Shown in pieces: positions 26,493-35,761 of a stretch of DNA of 51,682 bases. The first letter of the stretch is position 1. Each line of letters begins with the position of its first letter. The notes beneath the pieces were generated by a model. The model was not told the DNA's origin, did not search any database, and saw only the letters and a program-made list of their open reading frames with translations. The position numbers were made by a program, and so were the translations under genes. Source of the stretch: JAVBLV01 sp031553195 (GTDB lineage: Bacteria; Bacteroidota; Bacteroidia; Bacteroidales; P3); the NCBI GenBank assembly GCA_031553195.1, contig JAVBLV010000093.1, forward strand, positions 1-51,682, read 5' to 3'.

Positions 26493-26698
26493 GTTATAAT
26501 AACAATAAGCAAACTGAAAGCGACAATGTTTATCGGGTGTTGAAAAGAAACACGGATATTTCCAACTATTCCTGACAAAAGTATTCCTAGTCCGACAATA
26601 AAAGCCGCTTCTTGCCAAAAAGGAAAGATTTTTGGATTAAATTTTTCATAGCCTTGAGTATTAAGAGTTAAATAATAAAAATGGTATTTAAACCGTAA
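26447..26698 (-). pseudogene. 5'-truncated membrane protein fragment
   Basis: An open frame of 83 codons with no ATG at its 5' side; an in-frame stop lies at 26701-26699. The protein (TQGYEKFNPKIFPFWQEAAF, then IVGLGILLSGIVGNIRVSFQ and a second helix INIVAFSLLIVIITCLVG) reads like the body of a Bacteroidota inner-membrane protein that has lost its start. Presumably a remnant disturbed by the rearrangements and IS insertion in this area. Confidence 0.5.
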
Positions 26699-26728
26699 TT
26701 ATTGTAAAAATCAACTCAATTCCAATAA

Positions 26729-26830
26729 ATGGACGCTGTTATAGAAACAATTGCAATAGAAAGTATTGACGGTAAAACAATGGAAAGAATTTTTATTTTT
26801 ATTCACTACTGTCCGACAAAAAATAGTTGA
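26729..26830 (+). other. Possible start of a gene interrupted by the IS4 element
   Basis: An ORF of 33 codons begins MDAVIETIAIESIDGKTMER and runs into the IS left end at 26809, where it stops. It could be the 5' end of a gene cut by the insertion; no matching 3' part is recognisable beyond the IS. Low certainty. Confidence 0.25.
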
Positions 26831-27700
26831 ATAAAAAAGGGCTACTCCCCTTTTGCGGTTTCGCCCAGATGTCGTACCTTTATTTTACTTAGAAAAAAAT
26901 GCGACATGGACAAAAGTAGTGAAATAAAATTAGTCGGACAGCCGATCTTCAAACAAATTATTGATTTATTAGGCGTAATAAATCTGGAGTCGTTAATAAA
27001 GAAGCATAATGCCGACCATTATTACAAGTCTTTCAAGGCGAAAACACAGTTAATCACAATGCAGTTCGGGATACTATCGCGCTGCGATTCAATGGGTGAG
27101 ATTTGTGAGGGGATGCGTGCGATGCGTGGGAAGTTGAATCATCTGGGGTTAAAAAGTTCCCCTGCCAAAAGTACGGCATGTGACGGATTACGTAACCGGA
27201 GTGACAAGTTCTTTGAGGATATTTATTTCAGTTTGGTGAAGCATTACCATAGTTTTTTGTCGGACAGCCGGACTTTCGGTTTGACTTTCAAAGAGGTCTT
27301 ATTGATTGATTCGACAACCCTTCGCCTGTTCAGTGACCTGTTGAAAGGTGTAGGTTGCAATCCTAAAGGAGATGGCAAGAAGAAGGGCGGATTGAAAGTT
27401 CACATGTTGATAGATGCCGTCAGTCAGGTTGGCCGGTTCATCAAAATAACCGAAGCGAAGGTTCACGACAAGAATTTCCTTCGTTCGCTGGATTTAATCT
27501 CCCATAGTATGGTTGTTTTTGACAGGGCTTACAATTACTACCGCCAGTTTGCGCTTTGGACGAAGAATAAGGTGTTTTTTGTTACCCGGCAGAAGTCGAA
27601 TGCCGTGTTTACGGTAGTAGAGGTATTACGGAAGCATCACCGAAAAAAAGGCGTCGCTAAAGTACTGCGGGAAGAGATTATTGAACTGGAATATGTACTA
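26809..27700 (+). mobile_element. Truncated IS4-family element
   Basis: The left end begins CTGTCCGACAAAAAATAGTT at 26809. The transposase reads rightwards. No inverted copy of the left end occurs before tRNA-Pro at 28139, so the right end is missing. The exact right limit is uncertain (about 27700, where transposase similarity fades). Confidence 0.7.
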
Positions 27701-27736
27701 CTAATCAACGTTACGCAAAATATTGTGATTGAGTGA
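26906..27736 (+). pseudogene. IS4-family transposase (DUF4372 N terminus), C-terminally truncated
   Basis: 276 residues remain of a protein usually near 380. The N-terminal DUF4372 region (GQPIFKQIIDLL) is present, followed by the DDE catalytic core with LLIDSTTLRLF (first Asp) and MVVFDRAYNYY (second Asp). The frame continues to LREEIIELEY and then leaves the family pattern for about 10 residues. The third catalytic residue (the Glu of the YREK region) is lost, so the enzyme should be inactive. Confidence 0.85.
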
Positions 27737-28138
27737 ATAAGAAACAGGATTCAGGTAAATAAAGTACAATGTACTACCCCGAACCTGAAAATTATCTAAA
27801 ATCTTCTTTTTTTCAGGGGAAAATCCGTTGTTTGAATGGTTGCTGCAATACAAAAACAGGTAATGTATTCGTAACGGAAAGTCTTCCCAAATACACAATA
27901 TTCGCTATTTTACTGCTTGCAGCGAAGAGAAAAGAAGTGAAGCTATCACCGATGATTCAGATGGTTACGCTATTTTATCCGTTTTTGCTTTTTCGGTGCA
28001 TAGTTTGGTAACGGAAATGTGGATTTTTTGGCTTTTTGGTGGCTTTTTTATGACTTGGCTGGAAATAAAAAAGTTCCACAAAATACTGATTTTGTAGAAC
28101 TTGACGATTTTTTGGCGACTTTTGTCTTAGGCTGTTCG
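27737..28138. other. Unassigned sequence between the IS4 break and tRNA-Pro
   Basis: It holds a nested hairpin, TTCAGGT (27750-27756) with ACCTGAA (27783-27789) and inside it AGTAC (27763-27767) with GTACT (27771-27775). A weak 80-codon plus-strand frame (27769-28011) has no recognisable features and I do not call it a gene. A hairpin with a TTTT-rich flank near 28066-28115 could end the tRNA-Pro transcript. Confidence 0.4.
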
Positions 28139-28212
28139 TCGGGGTGAGAGGACTCGAACCTCCGGCCTCCACGTCCCGAACGTGGCGCGCTAGCCAACTG
28201 CGCTACACCCCG
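28139..28212 (-). tRNA. tRNA-Pro (anticodon CGG)
   Basis: A 74-nt cloverleaf. The acceptor CGGGGTG pairs perfectly with CACCCCG. The D arm is GCGCAGTTGGCTAGCGC. The anticodon stem CCACG/CGTGG has loop TTCGGGA (CGG), and the T arm is GGAGGTTCGAGTCCTCT. C1 and the A discriminator are usual for tRNA-Pro. CCA is not encoded. Confidence 0.94.
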
Positions 28213-28341
28213 AATTAAGTTATGTAATTGAAAGACTTCGTTATTCTCATAAAACCGATTTACAAATTGTACCTCTTACTTGAGAGGTTAATTCTTCGAA
28301 TCTTTTTGCGAAATGTTATTTTCAATTCCATTTTCGAGGCG

Positions 28342-28372
28342 CAAAAATACACATCTTTTTTGACTCTGCAAA
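28342..28372 (-). promoter_or_regulatory. Probable promoter of tRNA-Pro
   Basis: Minus-strand -7 TATTTTTG (28349-28342) and -33 TTTG (28372-28369) are 19 nt apart. The implied 5' leader of about 125 nt is longer than at the other two tRNAs here. Confidence 0.65.
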
Positions 28373-28640
28373 ATATTCCTTCCTACACATTTGTATAAAT
28401 CGCAAAGAATTAGTTGCTCGATCAAATTTATCGTATATTTGCCGGATTAACGCACATGATATATAATATCAATTGCATATGCAATTTGCTCCAATCTTTT
28501 AAAACCTCGCAGGTTTTTCAAATTCTTTTTGGTGAGCTGAAATACAAGATATTATCACTTTGAAGTTTGAGTTGCTAACGGTTACCTAACGATTCTCATT
28601 CTTGTGGTTTCACCGTAAAATGCACTGCAAAGTTAACACA

Positions 28641-28684
28641 AAAACGAGGATATGAAAAAATTATTTTTCCCATATCCTCGTTTG
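28641..28684. terminator. Terminator-like hairpin
   Basis: ACGAGGATATG (28644-28654) pairs perfectly with CATATCCTCGT (28671-28681). The 16-base loop is A/T-rich, and AAAA/TTTG flank the stem. It could stop transcription in either direction; the gene it serves is not evident. Confidence 0.5.
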
Positions 28685-28816
28685 TTTAACTAATGGCTTT
28701 CTTAATCATTTTTGATGTGACTTGAAGCAATTAGTATTGTTGTTTTTACTTCTTCGGCCTATACTCATTCTTTCGTATGGGAAAAAAAGTATTTTGTAAG
28801 CATATTCTGCTTTGAT

Positions 28817-29481
28817 TCATGCTATTTGTTTATTTACAAGCAAATACATACAATTCCACAACATCTTCTCCGACCTTGTAAAGCATATTGTTTTCTACTC
28901 AATCGTTTTAGCCACATTCGTAAAGTCAAGTTTTTCCTTTCGATGTAGTTAGTGCAGCGTGGATAAATTTTATGGCTATCTTTAGATATTAAGCTTTCAT
29001 AAATGTTTAACCTGTCGGTGTAAATATGTTTCGGATTAAGTTTTTCAATACAAGATAGTACCTTCTTTATATTTTCCGAAGTTCTTCTACCTACAAAGAA
29101 GTCTATGATTTCCCTTGTTCTACGATTGATGGCATAAATAAGCCAAATCCGATTTTCTTTATTACCACAAAATGAAGCCAATTCGTCCATCTCATAGCTT
29201 TCGCCTGTTTCATTAATCATCGGTTTGGTTAATGACGCGACCAATCGTTCTATAACTCGTTGTACGCTTGATGTCGATATATGCAATAATCGACCGATAC
29301 CACTTAAACAATTGCCTTCATTGTTTAACACGTGTACCCATTTGTACTTTTCTTTCGATATCCCTATCTTTGTATAGCTACTTTGTTGGTATTTTTTACA
29401 GGTTTTGCATCGGAATTTTTGTTTTCCATTAGAACGCTTTCTTTTTTTAATACAATTACATTTACAATATCTGCAAATCAT
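28817..29481 (-). pseudogene. IS1-family transposase with a C-terminal frameshift
   Basis: The protein starts at MICRYCKCNC (29481), giving the zinc-ribbon CxxC...CxxC (CRYCKCN ... FRCKTCKKYQQ), then a helix-turn-helix, then the IS1 DDE core (YEMDELASFCGNKENRIWLIYA, IYTDRLNIYESL, NYIERKNLTLRMWLKRLSRK). After LSRK the frame goes to QYALQGRRR and stops at 28834. Adding one A to the AGAAAACAAT run near 28893 restores the family ending KTICFTRSEKML and a stop at 28817-28819. A one-base deletion or sequencing indel is therefore likely. An in-frame ATG at 29535 would add 18 residues that are probably element-end sequence. Confidence 0.85.
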
Positions 29482-29487
29482 ATAATA

Positions 29488-29659
29488 CTGGTTTTTAGCT
29501 GTTATGTAAAACAGGTGACATTTGGTAAATGACATGGATGAAAACGTATTTTAAAGCGTTTTAAGACACGATCTCTCTTCTGCAAACTGTGTTCCCTCTT
29601 TTCAAAGAACGCATAGCTAAAAACCAGCAGTTTAACACCGCAGGTGACAAATGGTAAAT
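29488..29659. repeat. Inverted and direct repeats at the 5' side of the IS1 remnant
   Basis: CTGGTTTTTAGCT (29488-29500) is the exact reverse complement of AGCTAAAAACCAG (29615-29627). CAGGTGACATTTGGTAAAT (29512-29530) recurs as CAGGTGACAAATGGTAAAT (29641-29659). These may be IS1 end sequences from two events, or a target-site scar. Confidence 0.5.
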
Positions 29660-29687
29660 TGCCCATTACATCTCATGAGTTCTTCCA

Positions 29688-31034
29688 TTAAAGATTTTTA
29701 TTTTTTTTATGTTTTAAGCTTAGCCATAACGGAAGTACAATCCCTTTTAGAACGCTCGAAATGGTAATGGTCCACCATACGCCGATTATGCCTAACTGAG
29801 AAGCAAGAATTAGCGCCAATGGAATTCGACTAAAATTAAAAACAATGCTGACAATGGCGGGAGGCACTGTGCGCCCTATCCCGTTAAACATCCCCTGCGT
29901 TGTCATTTCCAACATCATAAATAACTGCGAAAATCCAAGTATCTTCAAATACTCGCCTCCTGCAACAGCAGCCGTTCGTTCAGGAATAATAAGTCCAAAT
30001 ATCGTTTCTCCAAAGAATAAGAAGGCCATCGTAACAATCACTCCTAAAGAAAGTAAAGAAGCTAAAGTATAGCGATAGGCTTTACGGGCGCGTTTCATTT
30101 TTCCGGCGGCATAATTTTGCGCGACAAAAGCGCCCAGTGCAGTTGAAAATCCTGAAGAGGTATTCCATGTAATTCCCTCAATTTGCCCTCCCGTAGTTTG
30201 CGAACTCACTCCTATATGCCCCCCATAAATAGAAGCAATACGAGCCATATACATGTTAATAAATGAAAAAAAGAAATTCATTATAGTTACAGGAAATCCC
30301 AGTTGCAATATCCGTATGATAAATCTTTTCCTCAGACGGATAAACAGTGGAAAATGTTTAAGCAAACTAGTAGATTTCTTCATTTGCCATATAAAAAGAC
30401 TAAATACTAACGCTTGTGATATCCAAGTTGCAATAGCGGCTCCTTCTATTCCCATAGAAGGAATGGGACCTATTCCAAAAATAAGAAGAGGATCAAGAAT
30501 CATATTACAAACCAAGCCTGCTGAAATAAGAAAAAAAGGAATTCTACTATGCCCAGATCCATTGTAGATCCCTGAAAATGTCATAGCAAGAGATGTAAAA
30601 GGAACGGCTGTGGAAACAATTTGCAGATAATTTTTCGATTGTATAAAAATCCGATTTTCAAGTTTGAAAAAAGAGAGTATAATATCGGCCCCTAGAAATA
30701 ACAATGCCATAACGAATAATCCCGAAATCAATCCTATGGAACTTGTGTGGGAAGCAAAAGCCATTGCCCTGCGCGTTTTTTTCGCCCCAACCGCCTGTCC
30801 GATGCTAACTTCAGCGGCTATTTTAGAAAGCATGGAGGCAGAAGAACTCAGCCACATAAGAATTCCTACGGCTCCTATTGCCGCTACCGATTCGCTTCCC
30901 AAGCGTCCAACCCATGCCATGTCCGTCAAACTATAAGCCATTTGGACAAAGTTTGTTGCAGTTATTGGCAGCGCTAATGTAATTAATTGTTTAAAAATGG
31001 GGCCTTTAGTAAAGTCTTTTGCACTTATAGTCAT
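29688..31034 (-). CDS. MATE family multidrug/solute antiporter
   Basis: 448 residues from the ATG at 31034; a TTG at 31043 is an alternative. Twelve membrane helices are expected in two six-helix halves. The N-terminal half has the MATE pattern ALPITATNFVQMAYSLTDMAWVGRLG, and the second half mirrors it from about residue 235 (LQLGFPVTIMNFFFSFINMYMARIA). MATE proteins export cationic drugs or metabolites in exchange for Na+ or H+. The substrate cannot be predicted. It stands alone between IS debris and the alkyltransferase gene. Confidence 0.92.
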   Translation of the reverse strand: MTISAKDFTKGPIFKQLITLALPITATNFVQMAYSLTDMAWVGRLGSESVAAIGAVGILMWLSSSASMLSKIAAEVSIGQAVGAKKTRRAMAFASHTSSIGLISGLFVMALLFLGADIILSFFKLENRIFIQSKNYLQIVSTAVPFTSLAMTFSGIYNGSGHSRIPFFLISAGLVCNMILDPLLIFGIGPIPSMGIEGAAIATWISQALVFSLFIWQMKKSTSLLKHFPLFIRLRKRFIIRILQLGFPVTIMNFFFSFINMYMARIASIYGGHIGVSSQTTGGQIEGITWNTSSGFSTALGAFVAQNYAAGKMKRARKAYRYTLASLLSLGVIVTMAFLFFGETIFGLIIPERTAAVAGGEYLKILGFSQLFMMLEMTTQGMFNGIGRTVPPAIVSIVFNFSRIPLALILASQLGIIGVWWTITISSVLKGIVLPLWLSLKHKKNKNL

Positions 31035-31285
31035 ATTAATCAACTGGTAAGAAAAGAAAAAATCCCTTTGTCAAAAGCATTTAAATACATGAAAAAATCT
31101 AAAATTTATCATTGCGAAATTTCGATATTTTTGTAATAGTTACAAACACGTTCAAGCATAACATCATAAAAGGAAAATGGGAGAAAACAATTTAAATTAA
31201 AAATTTTTGAGTCAGAAAGAAGACGTTTTATTTGTCTTTTTTTATCCTTACATTTGAATTCTTGCTTTGAGGATATTGAAAACCG

Positions 31286-31737
31286 TCATTTCCTTTCCAA
31301 GCTCAATAGCTGGTCTTTAATCTCTAATCCATAAGCATAACCCCTGGCCCTCCATTCAAAGCAATTACTCTATGACAGGGAATAATAATTGCAATAGGAT
31401 TTTTTCCATTTGCAGAACCTGCCGCTCTGTATGCTTTCGGATTTCCCGACATTTCGGCGAGAGAAGTATAACTTATGGTTTTTCCATAAGGTATTTTTAA
31501 AAGATTCTCCCAAACCCTCTCTTGGAAAGAAGTTCCTCTTACAGAAAGGGGAACGGTAAATTTTCTTCGTTTCCCACAAAAATATTCATCCAATTCTTTA
31601 CAACATTGTTCAACAACCGGATTGCCGGATTGCAATATCTTTTTGGGTTTTGGAATTATTGTTAAGGATGTAATAGCTTCTCCGGTTGAACTAATTTCCA
31701 GCCATCCTATTGGAGATTGATAATGACGCTTTTCCAT
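31286..31737 (-). pseudogene. ogt: Methylated-DNA--protein-cysteine methyltransferase, frameshifted near the C terminus
   Basis: It normally repairs O6-alkylguanine by transferring the alkyl group to its own cysteine. The acceptor motif IIPCHRVIALNG is intact (Cys121), as are the helix-turn-helix residues (ISYTSLAEMSGNPKAYRAAGSAN). After VIALNG the frame reads GPGVMLMD and stops at 31324. One extra base at the GGAGGG run near 31352 restores RARGYAYGLEIKDQLLSLER, the normal ending (GYxxGLxxKxxLLxLE), with a stop at 31286-31288. The truncated protein lacks the last helix. Either a real one-base deletion or an assembly indel. The symbol ogt is used loosely for this family. Confidence 0.85.
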
Positions 31738-32020
31738 TTAATGGGAATTTATGCGCTTTAAATAAATAATAAACTTATGCGCGCAAATAATTACCTAACG
31801 TTTAACTTCATGTTTCGCAAATTTGTATGCCCACAGGGGCTTACAAGCGAACAAAGGTACCAAAAATAAAATTAGTTAAACCCGTTTTTGGGGGAAATAA
31901 AATTTGAATATAAAGCACAATGCATTCAAAGGGATATTATAGGAAGCAAAAAGCAAGCAATTTGTTATAATAAAATTCTTGCGTAAATTGAATCTAGTAA
32001 AATTGATAATTAGAAAAGAA

Positions 32021-33001
32021 TTATTTCTTCATCAATTTTTGAATCGTTTTTGTATGATTGTTTTGTATATCAATAAAATATATTCCTTTATTCAGATATT
32101 GAACCTCGATTTCTTCTCTTGCGTTTTTGGATTTCCGTTCAATTAATAATTTTCCTGAGACATCATAGATTTTGATTGTTGATCCCATTACATTTTCAAC
32201 AAAAATTTTGTCGGAAGCGGGATTTGGATAAATCGAAATAGAATCATTTTTCACAGTGTTTATTCCTATCCCTTTTTCCATAAATGGGAAAATTGCCAAA
32301 TCGTACATTCCGTCATAGCCTTTATCTTTTGCTTTCCATGCCTCATAAAGGGTTGTCCATTCGTTTCCGTCGTTGGAAATAGCCCTATCTCCGGCTTTAG
32401 GCTGGAAACAACCAAAAGGTCCGGAAGCAACCACTATAAGCGTACCCGTTCTTGTATATTTCGGAAGTTCTATTGTGACGGCAAAATCTGTGGGAGCAGC
32501 TACAGGCGTTGGAAAAGAAAAAGATACCGGAGCTATATTTCCATGGGGAAGTATGGTTGTAGATACCGGTTGGGAGGTCCCCAATAAAGTGGTTGTCGGG
32601 AGATTATTTGAGCCGACTTTATAAACTTTTGCATAAAGATTTTCTGCATCGCCGGTTTCTATATTCAATAAATAAATAGTTACCTTTGTAATAGACCCGT
32701 CGCCAGTTCCTTTAAATACCTGTCCATAAGCAATATGTCCAAGAATATTGAATCCTGTTTGATATCCATAAGACTTGTCTCCATAAATAAATAAATTATC
32801 GTCGATGGGACTTCCACATGGCAAAGTAAAGGCTCCGGGAAAAATTGCCGCGGGCGTTTTGAGAACATTTGTAGAAAGGGCCGTTTCTCCTTCGACGACA
32901 ACATTATTCTCTAACACCTTTTGCCGATTATCTACTTGTGCAAGCAATGAACATGTTGCCAAAACAACAGAAAGCGATAAAAATATAAAATTTCTCCTCA
33001 T
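32021..33001 (-). CDS. T9SS type A sorting-domain protein
   Basis: 326 residues. The signal peptide ends at CSLLAQ (about residue 22). A beta-rich middle (about 60-235: GYQTGFNILGHIAYGQVF, LYAKVYKV, PTDFAVTIELP) resembles the jelly-roll modules common in secreted Bacteroidota proteins, but I cannot name the family. The C-terminal 75 residues are a T9SS type A sorting domain (ISIYPNPASDKIFVEN ... LNKGIYFIDIQN). The product is therefore exported by T9SS and cleaved or anchored at the surface. It is third in the window with this signal. Confidence 0.85.
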   Translation of the reverse strand: MRRNFIFLSLSVVLATCSLLAQVDNRQKVLENNVVVEGETALSTNVLKTPAAIFPGAFTLPCGSPIDDNLFIYGDKSYGYQTGFNILGHIAYGQVFKGTGDGSITKVTIYLLNIETGDAENLYAKVYKVGSNNLPTTTLLGTSQPVSTTILPHGNIAPVSFSFPTPVAAPTDFAVTIELPKYTRTGTLIVVASGPFGCFQPKAGDRAISNDGNEWTTLYEAWKAKDKGYDGMYDLAIFPFMEKGIGINTVKNDSISIYPNPASDKIFVENVMGSTIKIYDVSGKLLIERKSKNAREEIEVQYLNKGIYFIDIQNNHTKTIQKLMKK

Positions 33002-33122
33002 AGCGAAATTATTTTATAATTTTAAACGACAAAGGTATGAATTTTTCGACACAAAGATTTTTATGATAATCCGCTTTTTGCCCCTAAATCCTCACCCCCC
33101 CTTGAGTTGTTTGAAATCGGAT

Positions 33123-35351
33123 TTAAATTTTCTTCCATCGAATCCTTAGGCTATTCGTTACAACGCTAACGCTGCTTAACGCCATAGCAAGGCCTGCAAT
33201 CATAGGGTTGAGTAAAAATCCTGTAGAGGGATACAGAATTCCGGCGGCAATGGGAACGCCTATAATATTATAAATAAAGGCCCAAAACAAGTTCTGGCGA
33301 ATAGAAGCAATGGTTTGCGAAGAAATTTTTATAGCCTTGGGAATTTTAGTTAAATCATTCGAAATAATCGTCATATGAGCAATATCCATGGCAATATCGC
33401 TCCCTTTTCCCATGGCAATACTCACATCTGCCTGAGCCAAAGCATTGCTGTCGTTGATGCCGTCTCCAACCATGGCGACCAGTTTCCCTTGACTTTGTAG
33501 TTGTTTTACAAACCCGGCTTTGTCTGCAGGAAGCGTTTCGGCCTGATAATGATCAATGCCGGCCTGCTGCGCTATCGATTTCGCCACTGCCAAATGATCT
33601 CCGGTCAACAAGTAGGTTTGTATTCCCATTCCCTGCAACTGCTTTATTGCGATAATAGACGTTTCCTTTATTGTATCGGCAATACCGATAACAGCCAATG
33701 CTTTTTCATTGTCTGAAAACCAGATAACCGTTTTTGCTTCAACAATAAGTTTTTTAACCACTTCGGACAGTCCGGCGCTTCTAATAATTTTATTTTCACT
33801 TAATAATAACTCGTTCCCAATAAAATACATACGATCTTCAACAATTCCCTTTACTCCTTTTCCGGTAATGCTTTCGAAATGACTTACTGCTCTGTATTCC
33901 TGAACGTCAAGATGTTTTATCACGGCTTCCGCCAAAGGATGTTCGGACTGTTTCTCCAAACTTGCCAATATTATTTTGAGTTGATCATCTCCATTTTCCC
34001 AATATAAATCCGTAACGTCCGGTTTTCCTTCCGTAAGAGTTCCTGTTTTATCAAAAATAATAGCATCAATCTTCTTTGCCAATTCCAGACTTTCGGCATC
34101 TTTTATCAAAATGCCATTGGCCGCGCCTTTCCCTATTCCTACCATAATAGCTGTGGGAGTTGCTAATCCTAATGCGCACGGACAAGCAATAATCAGTACC
34201 GTAACCAAAGCCAGTATCCCATGCGAGAAGCCTTCTTCTCCTCCAAAAATCAACCAGCAAACAAAGGCCAGAACGGCAATTGATATGATGGCCGGAACAA
34301 ATATCCCGACAATTTTGTCGGCTAATTTTTGTATCGGTACTTTGCTTGCCTGCGCATCTTGCACTTTTTTAATAATCTGCGCCAACAAAGTATCGTTTCC
34401 TACTTTTTTTGCTTTATAATGAAAACTGCCTTTTTGATTAATTGTTCCTGAATACACAGCATCGCCTTTTGTTTTTTCAACAGGGATAGGTTCTCCGCTA
34501 ATCATGCTCTCATCCACAAAAGAATTTCCCGATATAATTTCGCCGTCAACAGCAATGCGTTCTCCGGGTTTTGTCAACACTATGTCGTTTATTTTTACGT
34601 TCTCAATGGCTTCTATGCGTTCAACTCCTTTTACATCCATAATCGTTATGGTTTTAGGTTGTAAACCCATCATTTTTTTTACAGATGACGAAATGTTTGC
34701 CTTGGCTCGTTCTTCCAGCAATTTTCCCAAAAGGAGAAATGCAATCACTACCGAAGCCGCTTCGAAATAAACGTGCGCCTCCAATCCTTTATCGGTCCAA
34801 TATCGAGGAAACAAAGTATTGAATACGCTGAAAAGATAAGCGATCCCCGTACTTAACGCTACCAATACATCCATATTGGTTGTTTTATTTCTCAGTTGTT
34901 TGTAAGCCCCCGTAAAAAACCGGTTTCCACAATAAAGCACAACCGGCGTCGATAACGCCCACATGATGTAATCGGCATAAAGCATATTCATGAAAAACAT
35001 GCCGATAATAACGGTTGGCGTAGCCAATACAATGGCAGTTACACTTTTAATTTTCAGTTCGGAAAGGCGTTTTCTTTGTGATTCATCCAGCGCTTTTACG
35101 CCTTCCTCCCCTTCTTCAATAATTAGATCATAACCGCCGTCTTGTACCGCTTTTTTCAATTTTTGAGGATCCGTAACAGAATTATCATACTCTACAACAG
35201 CCATGGCGTTGGCAATATTCACCGAGGCGCCGATAACGCCCGCTTGTTTTTGTAGTATCATTTGTACATTGGCTGCGCAACCGGCGCAATGCATATTTAG
35301 TACCGGAAAAGTTTCTTTCAGAATTTCTTTATTGTTGGAAGTCGTTTTCAT
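33123..35351 (-). CDS. copA: Copper-exporting P1B-type ATPase
   Basis: 742 residues. One N-terminal heavy-metal-associated domain carries the metal-binding NMHCAGCAANV. The core has the TGE-equivalent actuator region (SMISGEPIPVEK), CPC in the membrane (IACPCALGLATPTA), phosphorylation DKTGTLTEGKP, nucleotide-binding SEHPLAEA, and the hinge GDGINDSNALAQADV. The late helices have FIYNIIGVP and MALSSVSVV, the YN and MxxSS residues that specify Cu+ (P1B-1). It moves Cu+ out of the cytoplasm. It stands alone here, without copZ or csoR beside it. Confidence 0.93.
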   Translation of the reverse strand: MKTTSNNKEILKETFPVLNMHCAGCAANVQMILQKQAGVIGASVNIANAMAVVEYDNSVTDPQKLKKAVQDGGYDLIIEEGEEGVKALDESQRKRLSELKIKSVTAIVLATPTVIIGMFFMNMLYADYIMWALSTPVVLYCGNRFFTGAYKQLRNKTTNMDVLVALSTGIAYLFSVFNTLFPRYWTDKGLEAHVYFEAASVVIAFLLLGKLLEERAKANISSSVKKMMGLQPKTITIMDVKGVERIEAIENVKINDIVLTKPGERIAVDGEIISGNSFVDESMISGEPIPVEKTKGDAVYSGTINQKGSFHYKAKKVGNDTLLAQIIKKVQDAQASKVPIQKLADKIVGIFVPAIISIAVLAFVCWLIFGGEEGFSHGILALVTVLIIACPCALGLATPTAIMVGIGKGAANGILIKDAESLELAKKIDAIIFDKTGTLTEGKPDVTDLYWENGDDQLKIILASLEKQSEHPLAEAVIKHLDVQEYRAVSHFESITGKGVKGIVEDRMYFIGNELLLSENKIIRSAGLSEVVKKLIVEAKTVIWFSDNEKALAVIGIADTIKETSIIAIKQLQGMGIQTYLLTGDHLAVAKSIAQQAGIDHYQAETLPADKAGFVKQLQSQGKLVAMVGDGINDSNALAQADVSIAMGKGSDIAMDIAHMTIISNDLTKIPKAIKISSQTIASIRQNLFWAFIYNIIGVPIAAGILYPSTGFLLNPMIAGLAMALSSVSVVTNSLRIRWKKI

Positions 35352-35447
35352 AGGTCAACCATTTTAATTTCAATAGACAGAGAAAGAATGGCAATGTTTG
35401 TTGAAAAGTTGAATAATCGGATTATAAATTTTATAAATCAATACCCC

Positions 35448-35612
35448 TTAGAAAACTGTCTAAATTTTTCAAGAAAAGATTTTGAGAAATAAAAACAACT
35501 ATTTTGAAGGCGGAATTTTTCAAAAATAGTAGCGCTATTTAGTAAAAATTTTGACAAAAAAGAGCGTTTTTAGGATTAAATACTTCATAGAAAAATTTTT
35601 AGACAGCTTCTT
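35448..35612. repeat. Palindromic intergenic repeat (MITE/REP-like), copy 2
   Basis: A 165-bp unit. The left arm reads TTAGAAAACTGTCTAAATTT; the right arm on the opposite strand reads AAGAAGCTGTCTAAAAATTT. The core AAAATAGTAGCGCTATTTAG is shared with the copy at 9166-9327. The remainder of the 410-base gap between copA and the GNAT gene shows nothing recognisable. Confidence 0.7.
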
Positions 35613-35761
35613 AAGTATTTGCCAAGAATTAGTTTGTATTTTGCAATTACTTAAAATTGATAGCTGAAAAACAAATAGTTAAGCATTAAACTTTCAACAT
35701 GTAAGCATTTAATTTGTTATATACTTACCTTTTTAATCCTTCAATTATTGGGCCAAATATA

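Larger units (their letters stand above)
28213..28816. other. Intergenic region between tRNA-Pro and the IS1 remnant
   Basis: It contains the tRNA-Pro promoter (28342-28372) and a strong inverted repeat (28641-28684). A minus-strand -7-like box TAACTTTG (28635-28628) lacks a TTTG at the right distance. No gene seen. Confidence 0.55.

Noticed and set aside
27769..28011. 80-codon plus-strand ORF before tRNA-Pro
   Set aside because: No recognisable family, no Shine-Dalgarno sequence, and its start overlaps a hairpin; not enough to call a gene.
28834..28900. Programmed frameshift in the IS1 transposase
   Set aside because: IS1-type programmed shifts occur early, at the InsA-InsB junction; a shift this close to the C terminus is better explained by mutation or a sequencing indel.
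24829..29535. Prophage or conjugative element
   Set aside because: No phage structural, integrase, relaxase or tra genes; only IS remnants and an ATPase.
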